Shown one piece after another: positions 1-6,225 of a DNA stretch of 10,573 nt. How positions within the stretch are numbered: position 1 is the first letter of the stretch; each line of letters starts with the position of its first letter. Below the pieces are notes generated by a model. That model ran no database searches. It had not been told where the DNA came from and saw only the letters and a program-made list of their open reading frames with translations. Location: positions 1 through 10,573 of the forward strand of contig DXLM01000090.1 in the NCBI GenBank assembly GCA_019414725.1. The letters run 5' to 3'. The position numbers were made by a program, and so were the translations under genes. This DNA comes from Bacteroides sp. (GTDB lineage Bacteria > Bacteroidota > Bacteroidia > Bacteroidales > Bacteroidaceae).

Positions 1-513
1 TTTTTTTAAAATTACAGCATATTTTTTTCAGCATAATGAACAGACTGATTATCAGCAACTAATAAAAAGAAAAACAGCAGCATAAATGAAGGATAAAAAT
101 AATAGGTATTTCGAAAAAGCAAGTCTAGCCCATTGTATATTAAAAACCATACGCATACCCAATAATCTGCCCAGCATATTTATATAACTTAAAAACAGAA
201 TGTATCATCAGAAAATATTTTTCACCATTCATTACCAAATAAAAAAACAAACGAAAAACCTCACATACTAGGCAATGCAGAATCAAAGTACGCAAAACAA
301 GCAGTATCCTCCCCAAAATCAAAAAGCGAGTATATGTTTACAAATGCTCAGAGCAGATAACCTCTCTCGTAGGAGCCAGAAACAACGTATTTTTTACCAA
401 TTACATTACTTTTGAAACAAATCGAAAGAAATAAGTATTCCGTGAACGACCACAATATTAAAAAATTGTATCTTTGAGAACACTAACAAATTTAAAACAA
501 AAAATTTATTACC
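1..513. other. AT-rich stretch without a convincing gene
   Basis: I see no supportable gene in this stretch. The longest frame is a 60-codon TTG-initiated minus-strand frame at 140-322; its product is hydrophobic and low in complexity, and nothing marks it as real. The last 50 bases hold a plausible promoter for the downstream pectinase gene. The first bases are a T run followed by A-rich DNA, which could be the tail of a terminator lying outside the window, but its hairpin is not visible here. Confidence 0.6.
469..476 (+). promoter_or_regulatory. candidate -7 element of the GH28 gene
   Basis: TATCTTTG matches the Bacteroidetes primary-sigma -7 consensus TAnnTTTG. It lies 37 bases before the ATG at 514, which would give a leader of about 30 bases. 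No good TTTG -33 element sits 18-21 bases upstream, so the promoter may be weak or activator-dependent, as is common for polysaccharide-utilisation genes. That last point is inference. Confidence 0.45.
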
Positions 514-1962
514 ATGAAAGAAAACATTTGTACAAAACTACGTTTTCCATCTAACTGGAAAAAATTAGGGGTGACTAGCCTGATGGTATTTCTATGTATT
601 TCTTTATTTGCTTCCGAGCCAATCGATTTTGATAAAGCATTTAAAGAAAGTGTAAAAATCGAACAACAAATTAAACGAACCAGTTTCCCGGGGAAAGCTT
701 ACAACATTAAAGACTTTGGAGCCACGACAGATACCCCCGATCAGCCATGTCATGAACAGATCAATTTGGCAATTACAACCTGCAATCAGGAAGGAGGAGG
801 TACCGTCGTTATCCCTAAAGGAACTTTTTATACAGGCCCTATTACAATGAAAAGTAATGTAAACCTGCATCTTGAAGAAGGGGCTACATTGAAGTTTTCA
901 ACAGATCAGAAACTATATTTTCCGGGAGTTATTACACGCTGGGAAGGTTTAGACTGCTACAATGCACGCCCATTGATTTATGCCTACGGAGAATCAAACA
1001 TCGCTATTACCGGAAAAGGAACTATCGACGGACAAGGGTCGAATGAAACCTGGTGGCCAATGTGTGGTGCTGCACACTACGGATGGAAAGAAGGCATGCA
1101 CAGTCAAAAACTAGGAAGCCGCGAACGCCTTATGGGTTATGCTGAGTTAAAACGCCCTATTTATGAACGAGTTATGACACCTGAAGATGCTTTACGCCCA
1201 CAACTCATCAACTTCTACCTTTGCAATACTATTTTAATAGAAGATGTTACTTTGCTCAATTCACCGTTCTGGGTAATTCATCCCCTTCTTTGCGAAAGTC
1301 TGATTGTGCGTGGAGTTAAAATCTACAATCGTGGTCCCAACGGAGACGGATGTGACCCGGAATCTTGTAAGAATGTATTAATCGAGAACTGTCGTTTCGA
1401 TACAGGAGATGACTGCATTGCCATCAAGTCCGGACGAAATGAAGACGGAAGAAAATGGAATCGACCAAGTGAAAACATCATTGTACGCAACTGCGAAATG
1501 AAAAACGGACATGGAGGTGTTGTTATTGGCAGTGAGATTTCTGGAGGTTACCGTAACCTATATGTTGAAAACTGCGTAATGGATAGCCCACAACTGGACA
1601 GAGTTATCCGAATTAAAACAAATGACTGCCGTGGAGGTATCGTAGAAAACGTTTTTGTAAGAAACATCAAAGTAGGCCAATGTCATGAAGCTGTTTTAAA
1701 AATTAATTTGCTATATGAAAGTAAAGAAAACTGCAACCGAGCCTTCCCTCCTATTGTACGAAATGTACATTTAAAAAACATCACTTGCGAAAACAGCCAA
1801 TATGGAATTTATGCAGTAGGACTACCAAACAAAGATTGCGTATATAATATATCTGTTGAAGATTCACAATTTAACAATGTAAAGAAAGGTGGTAACCGGA
1901 TAGAAAATGTAACGGATATCACAATGAAAAATCTTCAGATAAATGGAAAAACAGTAAAATAA
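514..1962 (+). CDS. secreted GH28 polygalacturonase-like glycoside hydrolase
   Basis: This is a family 28 glycoside hydrolase of 482 residues, expected to hydrolyse galacturonic-acid linkages in pectin by the inverting mechanism of a right-handed beta-helix enzyme. A signal peptide is visible: basic residues up to Lys17-Lys18, a hydrophobic core at about 19-32, and a likely cleavage site near Ala33, so it works in the periplasm or at the cell surface. The N-terminal YNIKDFGA box (63-70) is typical of the family. All catalytic blocks are present: N276-G-D278, the DD pair D299/D300, GHG with H333 (332-334), and RIK (366-368). The first block reads NGDGCD rather than the common NTDG(I/F)D. The mature protein has about 17 cysteines. 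No SusC/SusD pair is in view, so the exact substrate (homogalacturonan or rhamnogalacturonan; endo or exo) cannot be read from context. Confidence 0.93.
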   Translation: MKENICTKLRFPSNWKKLGVTSLMVFLCISLFASEPIDFDKAFKESVKIEQQIKRTSFPGKAYNIKDFGATTDTPDQPCHEQINLAITTCNQEGGGTVVIPKGTFYTGPITMKSNVNLHLEEGATLKFSTDQKLYFPGVITRWEGLDCYNARPLIYAYGESNIAITGKGTIDGQGSNETWWPMCGAAHYGWKEGMHSQKLGSRERLMGYAELKRPIYERVMTPEDALRPQLINFYLCNTILIEDVTLLNSPFWVIHPLLCESLIVRGVKIYNRGPNGDGCDPESCKNVLIENCRFDTGDDCIAIKSGRNEDGRKWNRPSENIIVRNCEMKNGHGGVVIGSEISGGYRNLYVENCVMDSPQLDRVIRIKTNDCRGGIVENVFVRNIKVGQCHEAVLKINLLYESKENCNRAFPPIVRNVHLKNITCENSQYGIYAVGLPNKDCVYNISVEDSQFNNVKKGGNRIENVTDITMKNLQINGKTVK

Positions 1963-2043
1963 GAGTCTATCTTCACATTCAAAATTCTATACATTTACTG
2001 AAAGTTATAATGATATAAGAAGATAGAATTGATTTATAAAAAT

Positions 2044-2096
2044 AAGAGCCATAGCATTCACCAGTTAAACTGGCAAGCTGCTATGGCTTTTATTTT
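2044..2096 (+). terminator. two-tier rho-independent terminator after the GH28 gene
   Basis: A 10-bp perfect stem pairs AGCCATAGCA (2047-2056) with TGCTATGGCT (2079-2088), extendable by a G-T and A-T pairs. The loop holds a second small hairpin, CCAGTT/AACTGG (2061-2066 with 2068-2073). TTTTATTTTA follows at 2088-2097. It lies about 80 bases after the GH28 stop codon. Confidence 0.75.
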
Positions 2097-2097
2097 A

Positions 2098-2355
2098 TCA
2101 GATATTATCTGCGAGTTATCAGAAAAATGCCGTCATCTGACAAGTTTTCTTTCAGGCATCTATAATTACCTAAAATATAAGTATTTTCACATTAACTTCA
2201 TCAACAGAAGTTGCTTGTTCAAATCTAAGCCAGAATCAATCGATTGGAGATCTTTACAAAACGCCAATTATGAGAAAGACACTTGAACAGAAGATTTTCT
2301 TATAAAAAATAAGAGGTAATAAATTATAGAATCGCCTTATCAAGCATCTTCAACA
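2098..2355. other. intergenic DNA with nothing recognised
   Basis: An 85-codon TTG-initiated plus-strand frame (2029-2286) spans this stretch, but it begins before the terminator hairpin and reads through it, and its product resembles no family I know. The only local structure is a weak 6-bp AT-rich inverted repeat, TCTTAT/ATAAGA (2298-2303 with 2309-2314). I annotate no gene here. Confidence 0.55.
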
Positions 2356-2757
2356 TTAAAAAACATTCAACAATTCTATTTCGAATATCAATGTAGAGCA
2401 AGCTGGGATAGGGCCTGAAGTCCGACTACCATACCCAAGTTCTGAAGGAATATAAATCACCCAACGGTCCCCAACATGCATTTGTTGCAAAGCAATCCGC
2501 CAACCTTCTATTACATCAGAAACTCTCAATGCTTCAGGACATCCTCTCTTCCACGAGTTATCAAACTCACGACCATTTATCAGCGTACCCCGATAATGTA
2601 CAGAAACAATGCTTCTCAAATTAGGCGATTGCGTACCAGTTCCCTGCTGAACAATCTGATACATAATGCCGGAAGGATGTCTTTGCACTCCTTCTTTTTG
2701 CGAAATTTCTTTTAGAAAATCAATATTCCGCTGTTTATATTCCTCTTTCTTTGCCAT
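2356..2757 (-). CDS. FKBP-type peptidyl-prolyl cis-trans isomerase, cytoplasmic
   Basis: This single-domain FKBP-fold isomerase has 133 residues from the chosen start and should catalyse prolyl cis-trans isomerisation during folding. A short charged helix (1-22) precedes the FKBP domain (about 30-132). The conserved binding-pocket residues are visible: Tyr55 in HYRG, Asp66 in FDNS, Trp86 in VIEGW, Tyr109 in LGYG and Phe125 in LIFEI. The glycine after VIEGW and the IP..LGYG strand also match the family. No signal peptide is present, unlike the many periplasmic FKBPs of this phylum, so a cytoplasmic location is inferred. An in-frame ATG at 2790 would add 11 residues, but a TATCTTTG promoter element lies between it and the ATG at 2757, so I use 2757. 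The gene is monocistronic, with no obvious link to its neighbours. Confidence 0.92.
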   Translation of the reverse strand: MAKKEEYKQRNIDFLKEISQKEGVQRHPSGIMYQIVQQGTGTQSPNLRSIVSVHYRGTLINGREFDNSWKRGCPEALRVSDVIEGWRIALQQMHVGDRWVIYIPSELGYGSRTSGPIPACSTLIFEIELLNVF

Positions 2758-2779
2758 AAATTCAATTTGATTATACAGA

Positions 2780-2787
2780 CAAAGATA
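2780..2787 (-). promoter_or_regulatory. -7 element of the FKBP gene, which decides its start
   Basis: Read on the minus strand, TATCTTTG matches TAnnTTTG. Transcription would begin near 2773. That is downstream of the 2790 ATG and about 16 bases upstream of the 2757 ATG, which favours the shorter protein. No clear TTTG -33 element is seen. Confidence 0.5.
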
Positions 2788-2870
2788 CAAAGACTTTATA
2801 AAAGCTCAGGATATAAACTTTTATTTATGACTGAAATTCAATATAAGCAAGCTTACAGTCACTATTTTTC

Positions 2871-2914
2871 AAAAAAAAGTCCGCCATCAATGCATTTTTC
2901 ATCAATGGCGGGCT
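2871..2914 (-). terminator. rho-independent terminator of the 140-residue membrane-protein gene
   Basis: On the minus strand a 10-bp stem (2905-2914 pairing with 2878-2887, one G-T pair) has a GC-rich base and an interrupted upper part. It is followed by eight U residues (the A run at 2871-2878). It starts 35 bases after the stop codon at 2949. Confidence 0.8.
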
Positions 2915-2948
2915 GCTTACTATTTTCTGATTTCACATTGAATTTATA

Positions 2949-3371
2949 TCATTTATTTCGTGAAGCACGCATAACCTCAATAACAAATGCAACAATCAGT
3001 CCAAGCCCTCCTCCGAGCAACACGCTTGCTCCATAAATAATAGATACTGTTTCACGTACTGTATGCCCAACATTTTCCATAAAATATTCAGGCTGAGTTT
3101 CTACTACAATACAATATCCTATTAACAAACCTAACCCAAGTCCTACCAATAAACAACCAAAACGGAGAGATACAGATGAAACCAGTCCACCTCCCATGCA
3201 GTTAAATAAAGAGGATAAATACCCATTTTTCAATTTCCCGTCAGCAAGAGCTTCTGCTGGAAGTTTTTCTATCAGCATCATACGTTCTTTTCTACCGACA
3301 AACAGTTCGAACAACTTGTAAATAACTCCAAAAACTATCGCTACATTAGCAACAATTGTCAATTCATCCAT
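2949..3371 (-). CDS. small three-helix inner-membrane protein, DUF6249-like, divergent from the ECF sigma gene
   Basis: The protein has 140 residues and no enzyme motif. Three hydrophobic segments are visible: about 3-20, 70-90 (glycine-rich, with GLGLGLLIG) and 109-133 (again glycine-rich). A cytoplasmic-looking hinge after the first helix carries GRKERMMLIEKLPAEALADG (26-45). This layout, with a first helix, a charged K/R-E-R-x-x-x-I-E-K stretch and then a pair of glycine-rich helices, recalls the DUF6249 proteins found beside ECF sigma genes in Bacteroides; I assign that family from memory, not from a search. Its only upstream promoter signal is an ECF-type one matching that of the sigma gene, so it is probably a direct sigma target. 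It has its own terminator. Function is unknown; an envelope or stress role is inferred from context. Confidence 0.8.
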   Translation of the reverse strand: MDELTIVANVAIVFGVIYKLFELFVGRKERMMLIEKLPAEALADGKLKNGYLSSLFNCMGGGLVSSVSLRFGCLLVGLGLGLLIGYCIVVETQPEYFMENVGHTVRETVSIIYGASVLLGGGLGLIVAFVIEVMRASRNK

Positions 3372-3392
3372 ATCGTTTTTCTTTAAAGTGAA

Positions 3393-3400
3393 TAATTTTG
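3393..3400 (+). promoter_or_regulatory. possible housekeeping -7 element for basal sigma-gene transcription
   Basis: TAATTTTG matches TAnnTTTG on the plus strand, about 113 bases before the ATG at 3514. A transcript from here would include the TTG codon at 3490. No -33 element is visible, and in AT-rich DNA such a match can arise by chance. Confidence 0.25.
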
Positions 3401-3412
3401 TTTCTTTGTCCG

Positions 3413-3443
3413 TTTAGACGAAGAAAAGGCCCAAAAGGTTACA
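3413..3443 (-). promoter_or_regulatory. ECF-type promoter driving the divergent membrane-protein gene
   Basis: Read on the minus strand, TGTAACC (3443-3437) is the -35-like element. After a 16-bp spacer (3436-3421) comes CGTCTAAA (3420-3413), a -10-like element. The AAC core of the -35 and the CGTC core of the -10 are the known hallmarks of ECF-sigma promoters and differ from the TTTG/TAnnTTTG housekeeping pattern. Transcription should start near 3406, leaving a leader of about 35 bases before the ATG at 3371. Confidence 0.7.
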
Positions 3444-3453
3444 TAAAAATAAA

Positions 3454-3467
3454 GAAAAAATTTTTTC
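3454..3467. repeat. 14-bp perfect AT-rich palindrome between the divergent ECF promoters
   Basis: GAAAAAATTTTTTC is a perfect palindrome centred between bases 3460 and 3461. That is within one base of the midpoint between the two inverted promoter copies. It could be a bent A-tract or a regulator site, or simply AT-rich DNA; the central placement is the only argument for function. Confidence 0.4.
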
Positions 3468-3476
3468 TCAAACTGC

Positions 3477-3506
3477 TGTAACCTTCCTTTTGAAGAAGCG
3501 TCTAAA
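3477..3506 (+). promoter_or_regulatory. ECF-type autoregulatory promoter of the sigma gene
   Basis: TGTAACC (3477-3483), a 15-bp spacer and CGTCTAAA (3499-3506) repeat, in the opposite orientation, the same elements found in front of the divergent gene. Start of transcription is expected 6-8 bases after the -10 element, near 3510-3514, which is essentially on the ATG at 3514. Confidence 0.7.
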
Positions 3507-3513
3507 AGAACAA

Positions 3514-4059
3514 ATGGAAAAAGACGAATCATATATCATCACGCGTATCCTGGCAGGAAAAACAGAAGAGTATGCTTACTTCCTCGATACTTATGGGCAA
3601 CCGGTTTTTTCACTGATTGTCCGTATGGTCAATTCCGAAGAAGATGCTGAAGAGTTGACTCAGGATACATTTATGAAAGCCTTTGAACATTTATCTTCAT
3701 TCAATGGGAAAAGTAGTTTTTCTACGTGGATTTACCGTATCGCCTATAATACCGCCCTATCTTTTCTTAGAAAAAAGAATGTAGAGCAAACAGTTATAGA
3801 TGATAATCAGTGGAATCGAATATCGGATACACAAATAGATGACGCATTAAACAATGAATCGGAAGAGCAAATAGAAAAACTGCAACAGGCATTAATCAAG
3901 CTAACAGCCGAAGAACGGGCACTGGTCACTTTGTTTTATGAAGAAGAACATTCCATTCAAGAACTTGCACAGATTCTGAATCTGAACGAAGGAAATATTA
4001 AAGTCAAGCTACACCGCTTGCGCAAGAAATTATATGTATTAATGCAAAAGGAGGACTAA
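3514..4059 (+). CDS. ECF (sigma-70 family, extracytoplasmic function) RNA polymerase sigma factor
   Basis: This is an alternative sigma factor that directs RNA polymerase to a small set of promoters, 181 residues from ATG 3514. Sigma region 2 spans about 13-88, with DAEELTQDTFMKAF (44-57, region 2.2, core binding) and the STWIYRIAYN stretch (70-79, regions 2.3-2.4, -10 recognition). Region 4 spans about 123-178, with the helix-turn-helix SIQELAQILNLNEGNIKVKL (147-166) for -35 recognition. There is no region 1 or 3, as expected of the ECF class. An in-frame TTG at 3490 would add eight residues, but it lies inside the promoter and has no ribosome-binding site, so I prefer the ATG. The gene is two bases from a downstream membrane-protein gene and probably autoregulated. 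Which named Bacteroides ECF factor it corresponds to (EcfO is one) cannot be told from sequence alone. Confidence 0.93.
   Translation: MEKDESYIITRILAGKTEEYAYFLDTYGQPVFSLIVRMVNSEEDAEELTQDTFMKAFEHLSSFNGKSSFSTWIYRIAYNTALSFLRKKNVEQTVIDDNQWNRISDTQIDDALNNESEEQIEKLQQALIKLTAEERALVTLFYEEEHSIQELAQILNLNEGNIKVKLHRLRKKLYVLMQKED
4047..4054 (+). promoter_or_regulatory. strong Shine-Dalgarno site before the putative anti-sigma gene
   Basis: AAAGGAGG, inside the last codons of the sigma gene, ends 7 bases before the ATG at 4062. Such a full Shine-Dalgarno match is unusual in this phylum and in this window. Sitting over the sigma stop codon, it suggests coupled and possibly stoichiometric translation of the two proteins. 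Confidence 0.65.
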
Positions 4060-4061
4060 AA

Positions 4062-4424
4062 ATGACAGAATATAAAGACCAAGGACTAAAGAAAGCTGCC
4101 AAACAAAGTAAGACTCCCCAGCTTCCTAGTAATTTCACCTATCGCATGATGAAACGAATCGGAGAAGAAATGTATCTGCGTGAAAAACGACAAGAAAAAC
4201 GCTTATTTATATTAATGATTATCACTGTCATGCTGATGACAGGAGGATGTCTGGGTATGATTATATGGATGTATGGAAAAGAAATATCCGAAGGATTACA
4301 TGCGTCGGTCAACAATCTGCCAGAGCCTTCATCACTCCTTTTTTATCTTCCGATGCTGATTGCACTACCTTTACTGAGAATTTTCGACCGCTGGTTAAGA
4401 CGTAAGTTCAAGCATCTATTATAG
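4062..4424 (+). CDS. small two-helix membrane protein, putative anti-sigma factor
   Basis: The protein has 120 residues and follows the sigma gene with a 2-base gap. A basic cytoplasmic N-terminal part (1-47) holds LPSNFTYRMM (21-30), a motif I associate with small proteins encoded after ECF sigma genes in Bacteroides. Two membrane segments follow at about 48-70 and 91-107, joined by a short outer loop, and a strongly basic tail (RWLRRKFKHLL, 110-120) should face the cytoplasm. The likely job is to hold the sigma factor at the inner membrane and release it on an envelope signal. This is inferred from gene order, topology and size. No zinc-binding HxxxCxxC anti-sigma motif is present, and no large periplasmic sensor domain, so any sensing must involve the membrane itself or a partner, perhaps the divergent three-helix protein. 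Confidence 0.8.
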   Translation: MTEYKDQGLKKAAKQSKTPQLPSNFTYRMMKRIGEEMYLREKRQEKRLFILMIITVMLMTGGCLGMIIWMYGKEISEGLHASVNNLPEPSSLLFYLPMLIALPLLRIFDRWLRRKFKHLL

Positions 4425-4465
4425 AGATAAACTGATAATTGCAATATGCCTTTAAGAAGTGTCAC

Positions 4466-4494
4466 AAAAAAAGCCCGGCTACACACCGGGCTTT
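4466..4494 (-). terminator. strong hairpin terminator of the etf operon, probably bidirectional
   Basis: A 9-bp perfect stem pairs AAAGCCCGG (4470-4478) with CCGGGCTTT (4486-4494) across a 7-base loop. On the minus strand it is followed by seven U residues (A run 4466-4472), so it ends the acyl-CoA dehydrogenase message. In the plus direction the tail is only CTTTCTCTAT, so termination of the sigma operon here would be weaker but possible, as the two operons converge on this site. Confidence 0.88.
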
Positions 4495-4518
4495 CTCTAT
4501 GTAAAAAGGAACTGTTAA

Positions 4519-6225
4519 TTATTTCCGATAACTAGCAAGTTCTTCAGCATTGAACTTACGGATAAAGTTAAAATGCTTTTCAACTTCCGATTCTGCATAA
4601 TTTACATATACATTCAATGACTGAGCAAACAGTTCTGGAGCTTTCGTTGCATCCTGAAGCAACAAATGACTCATTACACAGACAGCTGCCATTTCATACA
4701 GACGACGTGCTACGAAGTCGAGTAGTTCCTGATTCTGAGCCTCTTTTACTGCATTTGTACAAGCTTCCAGCTTACGAGTCATATCTTTAATACGATTCAG
4801 GTAGCCTTCAAATTCTGGTGCACAAGGAATCAGTTCGTATTCGTGCAAAGTAGCAGCATAAGCTCCGTTTGTTACATAACGGATAGCAGCAACAGTCTGC
4901 AACTGAGTAGTACCTTCGTAAATGCTTGTGATACGAGCATCACGGTAAATACGCTGACAAGCATATTCCATCATGAAACCAGAACCACCATGTACCTGAA
5001 TACAGTCGTATGCATTCTGGTTAGCATATTCAGAGTTCATACCTTTTGCCAGTGGAGTAAAGCTGTCGGCCAGTTTTGCATAGCGTTTCTGTTCCTGACG
5101 TTCTTCCGGAGTCAGCTTGCGTTCACGAGCGATATCATCCAAAGCTTTATAGATATCTACATAGCGAGAAGTCTGATACAACAAAGCACGACCAGCATCA
5201 AGTTTTGCTTTGATGGTAGCCAGCATATCGTATACAGCCGGGAACTCGATAATGGCTTTACCAAACTGCTTACGGTCTTTTGCATAAGCCAAAGCCTCAT
5301 CGTATGCAGCCTGGCTCAAACCAACTGACTGAGCAGCGATACCCAGACGAGCACCGTTCATCAAAGCCATGACATATTTAATCAAACCAAGCTTACGTTC
5401 ACCACAAAGTTCAGCCTTTGCATTCTTGTAAACCAATTCACAAGTTGGAGAACCATGAATACCCAGTTTGTTTTCGATGCGGCGTACATCTACACCACCG
5501 TCATTCTTGTCGTAAATAAACATAGACAATCCACGACCGTCGTGTGTACCTTCTTCCGAACGAGCCAATACCAGATGCAAGTTGGCATCACCGTTTGTAA
5601 TAAAACGTTTCACACCATTCAGACGCCAGCAGTTATTAGCCTCATCGTAAGTAGCCTTCAACATTACGCTCTGAAGGTCAGAACCTGCATCCGGCTCAGT
5701 CAAGTCCATAGACATGGTCTCACCTGCGCAGATACGTGGAATAAAACGACTGTGCTGATCTTCGTTTCCAAATTCATAAAGTGTTTCGATACAGTCCTGA
5801 AGTGACCAGATATTACCGAAACCAGCATCAGCCTGAGCCACGATTTCCGCACACATGGTATACGGAGTGATCGGGAAGTTCAAGCCACCAAATCGGCGAG
5901 GCATTGTCATACCATTCAGACCAGCCTTTACCATTGCATCCAGGTTAGCCTTTGTACCAGAAGCATATTCCACACGACCGTTTGCACAATGCGGACCTTC
6001 TTCGTCTACTCCTTCTGCATTTGCAGCAATCACCTCACCGGTAATTTCACCGGTAATTTCCAATACTTTATCGTAAGAGTCGATTGCATCCGCATAATCC
6101 AGCGGTGCATAATCGTACTCGTCTTTATCTCTGTAATCGCGTTCTTTCAACTGACAGATACGCTCCATCATCGGATTATTCAAGTGAAACTTGAGTTCCG
6201 GATGTTCTGTATAAAAGTTTGCCAT
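4519..6225 (-). CDS. acyl-CoA dehydrogenase, large form with N- and C-terminal extensions
   Basis: This FAD enzyme oxidises an acyl-CoA to the 2,3-enoyl-CoA, or works in reverse, passing electrons to or from the Etf encoded just upstream. It has 568 residues, against about 380 for short-chain enzymes. Seen in the sequence: LTEPDAGSD (175-183) and RFITNGD (207-213) of the flavin/substrate site, DRKQFGK (317-323), QVHGGSGF (410-417), and the catalytic-base motif YEGTTQLQ with Glu437. A charged insertion (about 358-385) lies in the C-terminal helical domain. About 110 residues after the core (460-568) resemble the C-terminal domain of DmdC-like dehydrogenases, by recollection only. The start codon overlaps the etfA stop by one base (TAATG), so translation is coupled. 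Acyl chain length is not determinable. A tandem 12-bp repeat encodes ITGE-ITGE at 57-64. Confidence 0.94.
   Translation of the reverse strand: MANFYTEHPELKFHLNNPMMERICQLKERDYRDKDEYDYAPLDYADAIDSYDKVLEITGEITGEVIAANAEGVDEEGPHCANGRVEYASGTKANLDAMVKAGLNGMTMPRRFGGLNFPITPYTMCAEIVAQADAGFGNIWSLQDCIETLYEFGNEDQHSRFIPRICAGETMSMDLTEPDAGSDLQSVMLKATYDEANNCWRLNGVKRFITNGDANLHLVLARSEEGTHDGRGLSMFIYDKNDGGVDVRRIENKLGIHGSPTCELVYKNAKAELCGERKLGLIKYVMALMNGARLGIAAQSVGLSQAAYDEALAYAKDRKQFGKAIIEFPAVYDMLATIKAKLDAGRALLYQTSRYVDIYKALDDIARERKLTPEERQEQKRYAKLADSFTPLAKGMNSEYANQNAYDCIQVHGGSGFMMEYACQRIYRDARITSIYEGTTQLQTVAAIRYVTNGAYAATLHEYELIPCAPEFEGYLNRIKDMTRKLEACTNAVKEAQNQELLDFVARRLYEMAAVCVMSHLLLQDATKAPELFAQSLNVYVNYAESEVEKHFNFIRKFNAEELASYRK
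6035..6058. repeat. perfect in-frame 12-bp tandem duplication within the dehydrogenase gene
   Basis: The unit TCACCGGTAATT occurs twice with no gap (6035-6046, 6047-6058). It encodes a repeated ITGE at residues 57-64 of the dehydrogenase, in the N-terminal region ahead of the flavin site. The two copies are identical in bases as well as in amino acids, which suggests a recent slippage event or an event kept homogeneous. Confidence 0.85.

Noticed and set aside
140..322. 60-codon minus-strand frame with a hydrophobic product
   Set aside because: It starts with TTG and has low complexity, no family resemblance and no promoter. It lies in AT-rich DNA where such frames are expected.
2029..2286. 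85-codon plus-strand frame after the GH28 gene
   Set aside because: It starts with TTG upstream of a good terminator hairpin and reads through it; the product has no recognisable composition or motif.
2298..2314. Inverted repeat TCTTAT/ATAAGA as a terminator for the FKBP gene
   Set aside because: It has only six AT-dominated pairs, no T run on the minus strand side, and lies over 40 bases past the stop. Too weak to call.
2758..2790. Upstream ATG (2790) as the start of the FKBP gene
   Set aside because: The best promoter element (2780-2787) lies downstream of it, and the extra residues MYLCLYNQIEF are not part of the family.
3490..3513. TTG codon as the start of the sigma factor
   Set aside because: It overlaps the spacer and -10 of the ECF promoter, has no ribosome-binding site, and adds eight residues outside the normal family alignment. 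The ATG at 3514 is preferred, though a second isoform cannot be excluded.
4460..4468. TGTCACAAA shared by the 4466-4494 terminator flank and the terminator arms at 10475-10483 and 10503-10511
   Set aside because: One further 9-base match in this much AT-rich DNA can be chance, and the first copy is single-sided. A genome-wide count would be needed before treating it as a site.
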